A stretch of 64,000 nucleotides of DNA from Methanolobus vulcani (GTDB lineage Archaea; Halobacteriota; Methanosarcinia; Methanosarcinales; Methanosarcinaceae): NCBI RefSeq assembly GCF_900100715.1, contig NZ_FNCA01000008.1, positions 1 to 64,000 of the forward strand. Direction: 5' to 3'. A program made the position numbers and the translations under genes. Position 1 is the stretch's first letter. Each line of letters opens with the position of its first letter. The notes under the pieces were generated by a model. It ran no database searches, was not told where the DNA came from, and saw only the letters and a program-made list of their open reading frames with translations. Below, piece after piece: positions 24,863 through 33,114 of the stretch.

Positions 24863-24947
24863 AGGTTCGGAAGAACCTTTTTGTGTAGATTGGATTGAGC
24901 TTGACTCAAGCTCAAGAAAATAGACTATCCAAATTGAAGGAGGTATA
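24863..24947 (+). ncRNA. structured 5' leader of mtaC mRNA
   Basis: A 6-bp stem AGGTTC/GAACCT with a GNRA-type GGAA loop and a trailing U-run (24863-24882) would form the very 5' end of the message. Next comes the 18-base motif shared with 20950, then GAGCTTGA-C-TCAAGCTC (24897-24913), an 8-bp inverted repeat, enclosed by TTGGAT/ATCCAA. AGGAGGT lies six bases before the mtaC ATG. It may stabilise the message or regulate translation; the fold was drawn by eye. Confidence 0.55.
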
Positions 24948-24949
24948 GA

Positions 24950-25714
24950 ATGTTAATAGTAGACAAAGAAGGTATCCTTATCAGATACAACGTTAAAATG
25001 GAAAAATCAATGACCCCTGAAGAGGCGGCAGCAGAACTCTATCCAAAAGAGGAGTTATACAAGCCAATCGCAGAAGCGATCTTTGAGGGTGAAGAAGATG
25101 ATGTTATCGAAGGTCTCGAGGCAGCTATCGCAGCAGGCAAGGACCCAATCGCACTCATCGACGATGCACTTATGGTAGGTATGAAGGTAGTAACAGACCT
25201 TTACGACCAGGGTGTAATCTTCCTTCCAAACGTAATGATGTCAGCAGATGCAATGCTCGAAGGTATCGAGTTCTGTAAGGGCCAGTCCAACGAAGCACCT
25301 GTCCAGAAGGGCAAGGTTGTCTGTATGGTCGCAGAAGGTGACGTACACGACATCGGTAAGTCAATCGTAGCAGCTCTCCTCAGGGCAAACGGATATGAAG
25401 TTATCGATCTCGGAAGAGACGTACCATCCGCAGAAGCACTCGCAGCTGTAAAGGAACACAAGCCAATCATGATGACCGGAACTGCACTCATGACAACAAC
25501 CATGTATGCATTCAAGGAAGTAAACGACCTTCTCGTCGAGAGCGGAATCACAATGCCATTCGCATGTGGTGGCGGAGCAGTAAACCAGGACTTCGTATCA
25601 ACCTACTCACTCGGTGTATACGGTGAAGAAGCAGCAGATGCACCAAAGATGGCAGACGCTATCCTTGCAGGCGCAGACATTGCAGCACTCAGAGCAAAAT
25701 TCCACAACCACTAA
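24950..25714 (+). CDS. mtaC: methanol-specific corrinoid protein MtaC
   Basis: 254 residues. Cytosolic methyl carrier: MtaB methylates its Co(I) corrinoid with methanol, and MtaA moves the methyl to coenzyme M. The N-terminal helical cap (residues ~1-115; KDPIALIDDALMVGMKVVTD) is followed by the B12-binding domain with GDVHDIGKSIVAALL (H133 ligand), TGTALMTTTMY and CGGGAVNQDF. AGGAGGT precedes the ATG. It is 11 bases from mtaB. Codon use is strongly biased to ATC, AAG, CTC and GCA, unlike neighbouring genes, which indicates very high expression, as expected for the main catabolic methyltransferase. Confidence 0.95.
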   Translation: MLIVDKEGILIRYNVKMEKSMTPEEAAAELYPKEELYKPIAEAIFEGEEDDVIEGLEAAIAAGKDPIALIDDALMVGMKVVTDLYDQGVIFLPNVMMSADAMLEGIEFCKGQSNEAPVQKGKVVCMVAEGDVHDIGKSIVAALLRANGYEVIDLGRDVPSAEALAAVKEHKPIMMTGTALMTTTMYAFKEVNDLLVESGITMPFACGGGAVNQDFVSTYSLGVYGEEAADAPKMADAILAGADIAALRAKFHNH

Positions 25715-25725
25715 GGTGATTACAA

Positions 25726-27105
25726 ATGGCAATTAAAAGATTTACATCAATGGCATACTCCGAAGCAGATGAAATGGTCTTCGGTAACGCAAAATTACCT
25801 GTGAAAGCAGGTCTTGACCTCGAGATCGGAGCAGGATACACAACTGCAGAAGTAAACTACGCACCAAGGCCAGAAGCTGGTGAGTCCATGGAGAAACTCG
25901 TAAACGAGTACCAGAGGATTACAAAAGACATCATGGCAAGAATGGTCCAGGTCGGTTTCCCATCCGTAGTACTTGAGACAGAGCACGTTCAGCAGATGAC
26001 CAACAACCCATCATGGGGAGCAGCTGTAGCACACGCACAGAAGACCATCATGGAAGAGTACCATGAAGAATATGGAATCAAATGTGCACTGAGACACACC
26101 CCTGGTGACATCAGAGAACACAAAGAGTTCATGGAGCTCAGAGGCGACAAGATGACAACCGTCATGGAGTCCTTCGAGCAGATCGCAGAAAGCGGCGCAG
26201 ACCTTCTCTCCATCGAATCAATGGGTGGAAAGGAAATCTTCGACTACGCAGTACTCAGGAACGACGTTCCAGGTATGCTCTACGCAATCGGTTGCCTTGG
26301 TACCATGGACATGGAATACCTCTGGCAGGAAATCGCAAGTGTCGCACAGAAGAAGGGCGTAATAGCTGCTGGTGACACAGACTGTGCACAGGCAAACACT
26401 GCAATGTTCATTGCAGGTGGTCTCCTTGACAAGAATCTTGCACACACCCTTGCAATCCTCGCAAGAGCAATCTCCGCTCCAAGATCACTCGCAGCATACG
26501 AGGCTGGCGCAGTAGGTCCAGGAAAGGACTGTGGATACGAGAACATCATCGTAAAGGCAATCTCTGGTATGCCAATGTCCTTTGAAGGTAAGACTTCAAC
26601 CTGTGCACACTCCGATGTAATGGGTAACCTTATCATGCAGTGCTGTGACCTCTGGTCAAACGAGTCCGTTGAATACCACGGTGAATTCGGTGGTACAACA
26701 GTACAGTGCTGGTCCGAGTCCCTCAACTACGACTGTGCTCTTATGAACACAGCTCTTAAGTCAGGAAACGAGAAGATCCTCAGAGACCTCCTCATGGCTT
26801 CCGACAGATTCAGAGACCCACAGTCATATGTACTTGCATACGACAACGCATACACCGTCGGTGAAGCAATCGTAAAGGACGCAGACGATGTCTTCCTCCG
26901 TGCAAAGAATGCTGCAGTAGCATGCTGTGACCTCCTGAACAACGCAGAGGGTCTTGAGATGACAAAGTTCGAACTCGGTGCACTCGCAAAGGCAACCTCA
27001 GAGCTCGACGCAATCACCTCAGAATCCGAGACATTCATGAGCGAATGCATGGAGAGATTCAAGGCAGAAGTACCAGTCTTCAAGCCAGAGAACTACGCTC
27101 TCTAA
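25726..27105 (+). CDS. mtaB: methanol:corrinoid methyltransferase MtaB
   Basis: 459 residues, the family's usual size. MtaB cleaves the C-O bond of methanol with a zinc ion and transfers the methyl to MtaC. The ligands known from the Methanosarcina enzyme fall at the same positions: E164 (SIESMGG), C220 (GDTDCAQ) and C269 (GPGKDCGYE). GGTGAT before the ATG and an 11-base gap to mtaC show an mtaCB operon, with the same high-expression codon bias. A strong hairpin terminator follows the stop. It is catabolic, cytosolic and feeds methanogenesis. Confidence 0.96.
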   Translation: MAIKRFTSMAYSEADEMVFGNAKLPVKAGLDLEIGAGYTTAEVNYAPRPEAGESMEKLVNEYQRITKDIMARMVQVGFPSVVLETEHVQQMTNNPSWGAAVAHAQKTIMEEYHEEYGIKCALRHTPGDIREHKEFMELRGDKMTTVMESFEQIAESGADLLSIESMGGKEIFDYAVLRNDVPGMLYAIGCLGTMDMEYLWQEIASVAQKKGVIAAGDTDCAQANTAMFIAGGLLDKNLAHTLAILARAISAPRSLAAYEAGAVGPGKDCGYENIIVKAISGMPMSFEGKTSTCAHSDVMGNLIMQCCDLWSNESVEYHGEFGGTTVQCWSESLNYDCALMNTALKSGNEKILRDLLMASDRFRDPQSYVLAYDNAYTVGEAIVKDADDVFLRAKNAAVACCDLLNNAEGLEMTKFELGALAKATSELDAITSESETFMSECMERFKAEVPVFKPENYAL

Positions 27106-27459
27106 ATTTAAAACCAGGACTAGAAGTTTTCTTTACGAAAACTTCTTTCCTTTATATTTCAAAAACGAGAAATCTTACAATTATCAATTCAAAATTAACT
27201 CCACAATTAAAAATCATAGGCTTTACAGGATTAAGGGTCAAAACGCCATCAATTCTACCTCCAACTCCACAACCTTCATTTTATGGCAAGTGCCTGTCAC
27301 TTCTTCTGTAAAGCCTTTGATATCTTCATAATTCTGTTTTTCCTGTTCTTGCTAATGTTTTTCAGATGACAATATTAAGTTTTTTGTGTACATGAATCCA
27401 CATTTCATGTTCATTACACTAATAAGCACAAACAAAGGTTCCTTCATATAGGTGCCTTT
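27106..27459. other. intergenic region after mtaB
   Basis: 354 bases: the mtaB terminator at the left end and the promoter/ribosome site (GGTG before 27460) of the surface-protein gene at the right. Nothing else is recognised between them. Confidence 0.5.
27122..27158 (+). terminator. terminator of mtaCB
   Basis: AGAAGTTTTC (27122-27131) and GAAAACTTCT (27137-27146) pair perfectly over 10 bp around TTTAC, followed by TTCCTTTAT. It starts 17 bases after the mtaB stop. Confidence 0.75.
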
Positions 27460-28533
27460 ATGGATTCTTCAAAACGATTTAATTTACTTACAATATTTAC
27501 ATTAATAGCTGTGGTTATTTTTCCTGGATTGGTAGATGACAGCAGTTCTGCAGAGTTTTCTGTCAGTGAAATAAGCGTCATACCTTCCAGTTATGAGGTT
27601 GAACCGGGAAATTCGTTCACGATTGATGTCAGTATTGATCCGGTAAATCCTGTATCAGGTGTGCAATTTGACCTGTCACTTCCTTCTTCGGATTATTCAG
27701 TGATCAGTGTGAATGAAGGGGACCTGTTCTCCCAATCAGGAGCTACTGTGGCATTTGAACTAAAAACTACTTCTTCATCAATTTCTTCAGGAACAGTATA
27801 TTCAGCAGTTCTTGGTAACATCTCAGCAACAAATGCCGGTACAGTTGTAGAAATGACTGTTGTTGCCGGAAAAGAAACCGGCTTTTTTGATATTGGTCTT
27901 CAAAATGTGATATTGAGTGATTCATCATCAAATCCTATGCAATTTGTCTCAAATCCGGCAACGGTTCTTGTTGATTCAAAACCTATTTTGACCAATCCTG
28001 GATTGGTTCAGGTTAAAGAGAGTGATCTGCTGGATCTGACATTACAGGTAACTGATGCAGATAAAGATATTCTGATATTCTCAGCCACTTCACTTCCAGC
28101 CGGTGCATCATTTAATAGTTCCACTGGTAACTTAATGTGGATTCCTGATGCCACTCAGGTAGGTGAGCATTCTGTTGAAGTAATGGTAAGCGATGGTTAT
28201 CTGAATGACACAGCGGTTATGACAATTCAAGTCCTTCCTTCAGATTTGCCACCCATTGCAGATGCAAATGGTCCGTATACAACAAGAGTTGGTAAAAAGA
28301 TTAAATTAACAGGTACAGATTCCTATGATCCTGACGGAACTATCATGTCATATATCTGGGATTTCGGGGATGGTAGCACTTCAGTTGATGCAACTCCTTT
28401 CCATACATATACAAAGACAGGTGTCTACACTGTAACATTGACCATAATGGACAATGCCGGAAATACTGATACAGATGTGACAACAGTAACAGTTGAGAGC
28501 TTCTTTAAATATTATGTTAGTCAACTAAAATAA
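27460..28533 (+). CDS. secreted protein with cohesin-like, Ig-like and PKD domains
   Basis: 357 residues. Signal peptide (FNLLTIFTLIAVVIFPGLV), then a cohesin-type beta sandwich (~residues 35-170; VEPGNSFTIDVSIDPVNPVS and GVQFDLSLPSSDYSVISVNE), an Ig-like/putative-cadherin unit (~175-265; ATSLPAGASFNSSTGNLMWI), and a PKD domain (~265-350; SYIWDFGDGSTS, then FHTYTKTGVYTVTLTI). No membrane anchor or sorting tail follows; it ends SFFKYYVSQLK. Cohesins bind dockerins, but no dockerin repeat is seen nearby. Likely a cell-surface or matrix protein. GGTG lies five bases before the ATG. Confidence 0.8.
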   Translation: MDSSKRFNLLTIFTLIAVVIFPGLVDDSSSAEFSVSEISVIPSSYEVEPGNSFTIDVSIDPVNPVSGVQFDLSLPSSDYSVISVNEGDLFSQSGATVAFELKTTSSSISSGTVYSAVLGNISATNAGTVVEMTVVAGKETGFFDIGLQNVILSDSSSNPMQFVSNPATVLVDSKPILTNPGLVQVKESDLLDLTLQVTDADKDILIFSATSLPAGASFNSSTGNLMWIPDATQVGEHSVEVMVSDGYLNDTAVMTIQVLPSDLPPIADANGPYTTRVGKKIKLTGTDSYDPDGTIMSYIWDFGDGSTSVDATPFHTYTKTGVYTVTLTIMDNAGNTDTDVTTVTVESFFKYYVSQLK

Positions 28534-28563
28534 AAAAAGGAATCAATTTAATGTCAGAAGGCT

Positions 28564-29607
28564 TTAAGCCTCCTGCCATCCTATTTCTGTAAGTGGTTTC
28601 ACGGCACTTTCTTTTACTTTCATTGTGTATTGACATTTTCCATCATTGAGAATGTCAGAGCTCAGATCTGAAATTTCTATGTTATACACAGTGCCAAAGT
28701 ATGCAATTGCAAGTTCTTCTTCTGTTGGTTCTTTGAAGAAGTTGATATTACCTTCAGCATACCAGTTCTGCCATGGTGTTTCATTGCAGTTCATTTCTCC
28801 TGATACCATTGTGACAGTTTGCTCCAGCATTACCTGGTTAACTTCATCCCATACACCGTCAATTGTTGCGGTCATCACATTCCTGTTATACAGCACCAAT
28901 TCGATACTGTGCTCGGTTATTACTTGAGTTACCATCTGTCCGGATCTGTTTCCATAGCCACCGTGGCTGCTTGTGAATTTATATGATAGGGTGGACTCAC
29001 TGGGATTCTCTACACTGACATTGTATTTGACAAATTCAAGATCAGAACCATCAAAGCTGTAAGTTGGTGCTTCCATTATCCATTCGCTGGCAATTTCTTT
29101 TAGTTCATCTTCAGTAGGTGACATTACGTATTGTCTCAGTTTAAGAAGTTCATCATTTATCCTGTTTAAGCCATCTGGCATGTATTCGGAAGCATAAGGT
29201 TGAACCTTGACTATTTTTGTAGCATCTCCCTGAATAACCTGGATCTCAAGTGTACCTGTATCCGCAACGATGGGCATTCCGTCCTTTGGTTCATAGAGTT
29301 CATTAAGTTCCATGAAGTTGTTCTCATTAAAAAGAGCAACCAGTTTATCTCTGGTTTCCTGATCAACAGGTTTGACATATCTGGCTGTCAGTTCATCCTG
29401 GTAATTGTAATAACTGAATTCAACTGATGTGGAGTTCACTACCAGTTTCTGAACTGCCATTTCAGGTAATGTGTAAGCACCGTATGAAAGACGCACTATT
29501 GTGGCACTATCAGATACAGCATTTTCGTTAGTATTGTTCTGCACTTCAGCACAGCCAGCGGCGATGAGGAAAAGTGCTAGTAAAAAAATAGTGATCAATT
29601 TATTCAA
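28564..29607 (-). CDS. lipoprotein of unknown function (347 aa)
   Basis: Lipoprotein signal FLLALFLIAAGCAEVQ (lipobox AAGC). The body is a soluble extracellular domain rich in beta-strands, with no enzyme motif I recognise; it contains KLVVNSTSVEFSYYNYQDEL and repeated P-T-E-(D)-E-L-x-x-(I)A segments (SPTEDELKEIA and EPTEEELAIA), hinting at an internal duplication of about 150 residues. The start is a TTG with GGGAGGG upstream. It converges with the cohesin/PKD protein. Confidence 0.65.
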   Translation of the reverse strand: MNKLITIFLLALFLIAAGCAEVQNNTNENAVSDSATIVRLSYGAYTLPEMAVQKLVVNSTSVEFSYYNYQDELTARYVKPVDQETRDKLVALFNENNFMELNELYEPKDGMPIVADTGTLEIQVIQGDATKIVKVQPYASEYMPDGLNRINDELLKLRQYVMSPTEDELKEIASEWIMEAPTYSFDGSDLEFVKYNVSVENPSESTLSYKFTSSHGGYGNRSGQMVTQVITEHSIELVLYNRNVMTATIDGVWDEVNQVMLEQTVTMVSGEMNCNETPWQNWYAEGNINFFKEPTEEELAIAYFGTVYNIEISDLSSDILNDGKCQYTMKVKESAVKPLTEIGWQEA

Positions 29608-29973
29608 TATAACCCTCCCGTTATTATAATGGTTCGTTTTTTCTATAATATTGTTCTTGTTGTTCGTAATGTCCTTATTGTCTCACAGTTGAGACTAAAA
29701 CGCATTGTACTTATTAAATAATTACTAAAACTTCAAACCAATTCGTAGCTATGATCCTGAAATATTATCTGAATAAAATGTATTAATTTCAAAAAAATAT
29801 TCATTTATAATATTCCTTTCAGTCCTCTGAGTGAATCACCAATTTTTAAGATATTTGAAGGTTCACCTCCAAGATGGAAATATTCAATGTTTATTCACAT
29901 GAATATAAATATATTTTCATTTAGTTTCAGAAAACTAGCCTTTAAAAAATTAAAATGTGGATTAGTTCTATTT
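29608..29973. other. intergenic region, nothing recognised
   Basis: 366 AT-rich bases between two minus-strand genes. It holds the presumed promoter of the lipoprotein gene on the left. No open frame with a ribosome site and no strong hairpin seen. Confidence 0.4.
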
Positions 29974-30297
29974 TCAGACGAAAACTGAGATGATTCCGTT
30001 CTCAATCTTTATCTCATAAGTGTCAACCTTAGGATCATCCATGTCGATATATTCTCCTGTATCGACATTCTCACCGGTCCTTATGTCAAAACCCCAATTG
30101 TGACATGCACATTTGAGCGTGTAATCATCAAGTGTGCCACTTTTAAGAGGACATCCCTGATGAGGACATTCGTTATCAAGTGCATATATTTGATTGTTCT
30201 TCCTTATCAGAGCTATTTGCTTATTACCGGTGTTCACAACTTTTATTTTCTCTTCTTTAAGATCTTCTTCCTTAACGGCAGCTACCCACTCAGGCAT
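29974..30297 (-). CDS. Rieske [2Fe-2S] ferredoxin
   Basis: 107 residues forming one Rieske domain. The cluster ligands are plain: C44-P-H46 (ECPHQGCP) and C63-A-C-H66 (KCACHNWGFDIRTG). This matches soluble Rieske-type ferredoxins (NirD / dioxygenase-ferredoxin-like). GGGG before the ATG at 30297 makes MPEWVAAVKEED the start, rather than the upstream ATG at 30312. No partner oxidase or reductase lies next to it, so its electron partner is unknown. Confidence 0.9.
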   Translation of the reverse strand: MPEWVAAVKEEDLKEEKIKVVNTGNKQIALIRKNNQIYALDNECPHQGCPLKSGTLDDYTLKCACHNWGFDIRTGENVDTGEYIDMDDPKVDTYEIKIENGIISVFV

Positions 30298-30579
30298 GAT
30301 ATTACCCCACATCTGGTTTTAGTCTAAAGAATGGATTGGTCTGGTAGTAACAGCTTTTTCTTCGCAGACTTTTCCCTTTTCCCACAATTATCTCTGACCT
30401 TTATTTATAAATAAATTTCTACAATTCAAATTTACTGTCAGTTTCTAACAGTTTGTATCGGTTTATGATTTTTGTAGCAGCCCATAATTACATATGTTCT
30501 GAAAACAGATACTAAAACAGATACCAATTAAAATGGCAGTATTGCATGGTTGTCATAAAAAATGACTACTGCTTAAGGA

Positions 30580-31827
30580 ATGAATACTATCAATAGTACA
30601 AAATCATTTAGATTATTAATAGATGAAAAGATTTCTGCAGATGTTCTGTATTTGTGGTTAAAACGTATATTTTTCTATGTTCTTCTGTTCTTGGTCAGTT
30701 CAGGGCTTTCTCATTATCTTGTCAGTGAGTTCGGTTCTTCAGATTATAATATGGCAAGTGCACGTTACATGATAAGTGCCCTGATACAGAGTGAAGCAGC
30801 TATAATGGCAATAATTGTGACTTTAAGTCTTGTTGCTGTGGAACTGGCTTCCAGCTCCTACTCTGTGAGAATGATAGACCTTCTCAAGTTATATAATCCA
30901 GATTTCTGGATTTTGATGATTGCATATATTGTATCAATGAGTTATGGCCTTTTTATCTTAAAATCAATTCCGGATGAAGGTAATAGGGAGATAGATATGC
31001 ATATCTCATTTGTATATTATACAGGGATATTTTCATTTTTAATATTGTTCCCGTATCTTTTCAGAACACTCAAAACACTCAAACCTTCAACTTTACTGAA
31101 TATGCAGGCAATGAAACTGACAGCTGGCAATATTACAACTGCTATCAGTTCGGATGCGGCCGATCCACTGGAAAAAGACCCGATACAACCATTGATCGAT
31201 ATTGTGAGCAGTTCTATGCTGAACCATGATTTTGAAACAACAAGGAATGGGTTGAACATCATAGGCCTCAGGTCAAAGGAAATATTTTCTAATGAAGATC
31301 TTGAGCCCACTGAACTTAAAATAATAGCAAATTACATATTTTCCAGACTTGCAAGGTTTGGTAAGTTCACTTTGAACCATTATGATGAAGATGCTACTTT
31401 CATTGTTATCAGAAATCTGGAATTGTTATGGAATGAGCTTGAAAAAAGTGACAAACGGGAAGCAATACTTGAGGCTTCATCTTCACTGGAGCAGATAGGT
31501 GTGGTTGCTGCTGATGTAAACCAGAAGAATATTCTCTCTACTGTTATTAATCATCTGTATGATATCGGTCAGAAGGGATTGAATGAGGATCTTGATAGTG
31601 AATCTGCAAAGGTTATCGATTCAATTGGTTCAATTGGAGTTGCATGTGCCGGGAATAGAATGGAACCATGGATTATTGAAGATATTATTCATGATATCAG
31701 TAAGCTTGGTGAAAAATCATCTGAAATGGAGCACTGTGCTTCATTGAAGCAAGCCCAAGATCAATTGGATGCATTGAAATCTTCCATTCAATTAGAAAAA
31801 AATACAGGTTATTTCATTAATATGTAA
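30580..31827 (+). CDS. DUF2254-like membrane protein (415 aa)
   Basis: Four hydrophobic segments in the first ~165 residues (FFYVLLFLVSSGLSHYLV; AAIMAIIVTLSLVAVELASS; FWILMIAYIVSMSYGLFIL; FVYYTGIFSFLILFPYLF) followed by a ~240-residue cytoplasmic helical domain (DPIQPLIDIVSSSMLNHDFE and SSLEQIGVVAADVNQKN). The arrangement resembles DUF2254 predicted membrane proteins; the match is by general features, not a signature residue. Function unknown. Two small lipoprotein genes follow on the same strand. Confidence 0.6.
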   Translation: MNTINSTKSFRLLIDEKISADVLYLWLKRIFFYVLLFLVSSGLSHYLVSEFGSSDYNMASARYMISALIQSEAAIMAIIVTLSLVAVELASSSYSVRMIDLLKLYNPDFWILMIAYIVSMSYGLFILKSIPDEGNREIDMHISFVYYTGIFSFLILFPYLFRTLKTLKPSTLLNMQAMKLTAGNITTAISSDAADPLEKDPIQPLIDIVSSSMLNHDFETTRNGLNIIGLRSKEIFSNEDLEPTELKIIANYIFSRLARFGKFTLNHYDEDATFIVIRNLELLWNELEKSDKREAILEASSSLEQIGVVAADVNQKNILSTVINHLYDIGQKGLNEDLDSESAKVIDSIGSIGVACAGNRMEPWIIEDIIHDISKLGEKSSEMEHCASLKQAQDQLDALKSSIQLEKNTGYFINM

Positions 31828-31875
31828 ATTGGTTTGAGGAGACTATATTAATCTTAAAGATGTAACATCAGAGAC

Positions 31876-32307
31876 ATGAATTCTAAAAAAATGTTTGTTT
31901 TAGTTCTGCTGCTGGTTTTTGTTGCAGCTGCAGGATGTCTTGCTGAAAGTCAGGTATCAAGGGCCAATGTGGAATCATCAAATTATGATGGGGCCCTGCT
32001 AAATGAAAATATGGATCGAATTCTGGATAGTCAGATAGTTGGCTCCGAGCCTATTAAGTTTAGCAGTGTTAATGATTCTAAAGTTTATTGGGACTGGCAC
32101 CATCATACTTCAGATATGTTAGAAGAGCGAATTGGAAAAAAGATTACGGTTTATAGTCACTCGTTAAGTTATTCCGGAGTACTAAAGGAAGTTAGTAAAT
32201 ACTATATTCTAATGGATGACTATTATTGTGGGTTAGTTTATATTGATATTGACAGGATTACTGCTATTTCTGATAAGAGTTACTGTTATTTCTGCTCAAA
32301 ATTGTAA
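31876..32307 (+). CDS. small lipoprotein 1 with Sm-like C-terminal domain
   Basis: 143 residues: signal FVLVLLLVFVAAAGCLAES (lipobox AAGC), a disordered Asn/Ser linker, then a compact C-terminal domain: KVYWDWHHHTSDMLEERI, then KITVYSHSLSYSGVLKEVS, then KYYILMDDYYCGLVYIDI, then DRITAIS. The last ~50 residues follow the strand pattern of the Sm/Hfq fold. A tandem copy follows at 32413. An extracellular Sm-like barrel is unusual, so another small beta-barrel (SH3-like) is possible. Role unknown. Confidence 0.65.
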   Translation: MNSKKMFVLVLLLVFVAAAGCLAESQVSRANVESSNYDGALLNENMDRILDSQIVGSEPIKFSSVNDSKVYWDWHHHTSDMLEERIGKKITVYSHSLSYSGVLKEVSKYYILMDDYYCGLVYIDIDRITAISDKSYCYFCSKL

Positions 32308-32412
32308 GGTTATTATATTGCTAAAACAGATAATGATCGAAAATCAATATATTCATATAGTAGTGTAATTTTATTACAAATCACCCTATCATTTATTCAA
32401 AGAAGGTAGAGC

Positions 32413-32847
32413 ATGGATTCTAAAAAGGTATTTATTGTATTTATGTTACTTGTCACAGTAGCAATTGCAGGCTGCCTCGCAGACAGCCAGACCAATCAAA
32501 TGATTGAAAACAATTCGAATGCACCGGATAATACTGTAACTTCAGATAATGATAATGGAGATGATGTTCAGGAAGTTCGAATTGTCAATTCCGAGCCCAT
32601 CAAATACGAGAATGTCAGAAGCTATGAAGTTTATTGGGACTGGCACAATACAACATCAGATCTGCTTAGAGAACATCTTGGAGAGGATGTAAAGATATAT
32701 TGTTATTCCTTAAGTTATTCAGGAAAACTCAATGAGATTGGAAAGTATTATATTCTCCTAGATGACAATGCACAAGGCTTGATATATGTTGATATCGATC
32801 AGATTACTGCTATTTCTGCAGAAAATCCAACTGTAAATGCACACTAA
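32413..32847 (+). CDS. small lipoprotein 2 with Sm-like C-terminal domain
   Basis: Tandem paralogue of the preceding gene, 144 residues. Signal FMLLVTVAIAGCLADSQ (lipobox IAGC), linker rich in Asn and Asp, then EVYWDWHNTTSDLLREHL, then VKIYCYSLSYSGKLNEIGKY, then YILLDDNAQGLIYVDIDQ, then ITAIS. The conserved core is much better kept than the linker, so the domain is under selection. AAGGT precedes the ATG. The 105-base gap has TATA-like DNA, so it may have its own promoter. Confidence 0.65.
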   Translation: MDSKKVFIVFMLLVTVAIAGCLADSQTNQMIENNSNAPDNTVTSDNDNGDDVQEVRIVNSEPIKYENVRSYEVYWDWHNTTSDLLREHLGEDVKIYCYSLSYSGKLNEIGKYYILLDDNAQGLIYVDIDQITAISAENPTVNAH

Positions 32848-33053
32848 GTCTCTAGGAGATTTTTGGACAAAGTTGAGATGATGATTTTAAATCTGTAGAG
32901 CCATCATCTCAATTTGCTTTATAACCGACAAGCTTAATTCCATTGTTGCTATTAAGAGAGCACAGATCTTTTTTGTTTTGCTTTACCAAAACAATTTGGA
33001 ACGTTTAAAGACTCAAAGACTTTATTTTGAAGCATGGCCAAATTGGAAACCGT

Positions 33054-33102
33054 TGTGATGATTTATCTCATCCTGTGTTTTGCATAAGGCCGTATCATCA
33101 CA
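33054..33102 (+). promoter_or_regulatory. leader hairpin before DEAD-box helicase
   Basis: TGTGATGAT (33054-33062) and ATCATCACA (33094-33102) pair perfectly over 9 bp around a 31-base loop; the 3' arm abuts the AGGAAT ribosome site before the ATG at 33115. It could mask translation at some temperatures. Cold-induced helicase genes in related methanogens have long leaders; regulation here is inferred. Confidence 0.45.
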
Positions 33103-33114
33103 GGAATTATTAAT

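Larger units (their letters stand above)
24310..24949. other. 640-bp AT-rich control region upstream of mtaCB
   Basis: No open frame of note. Two similar TATA-like segments, TTATATATAAAG at 24495 and TTATATATAAAC at 24671, precede the proximal TATA (24832). If used, they would give leaders of several hundred bases. Long leaders are known for methanol operons of Methanosarcina; here the start sites are only inferred. Confidence 0.6.

Noticed and set aside
24863-24882. Leader hairpin of mtaCB as a terminator/attenuator only
   Set aside because: It would lie at the extreme 5' end of the predicted transcript, where a stabilising role is more likely than termination.
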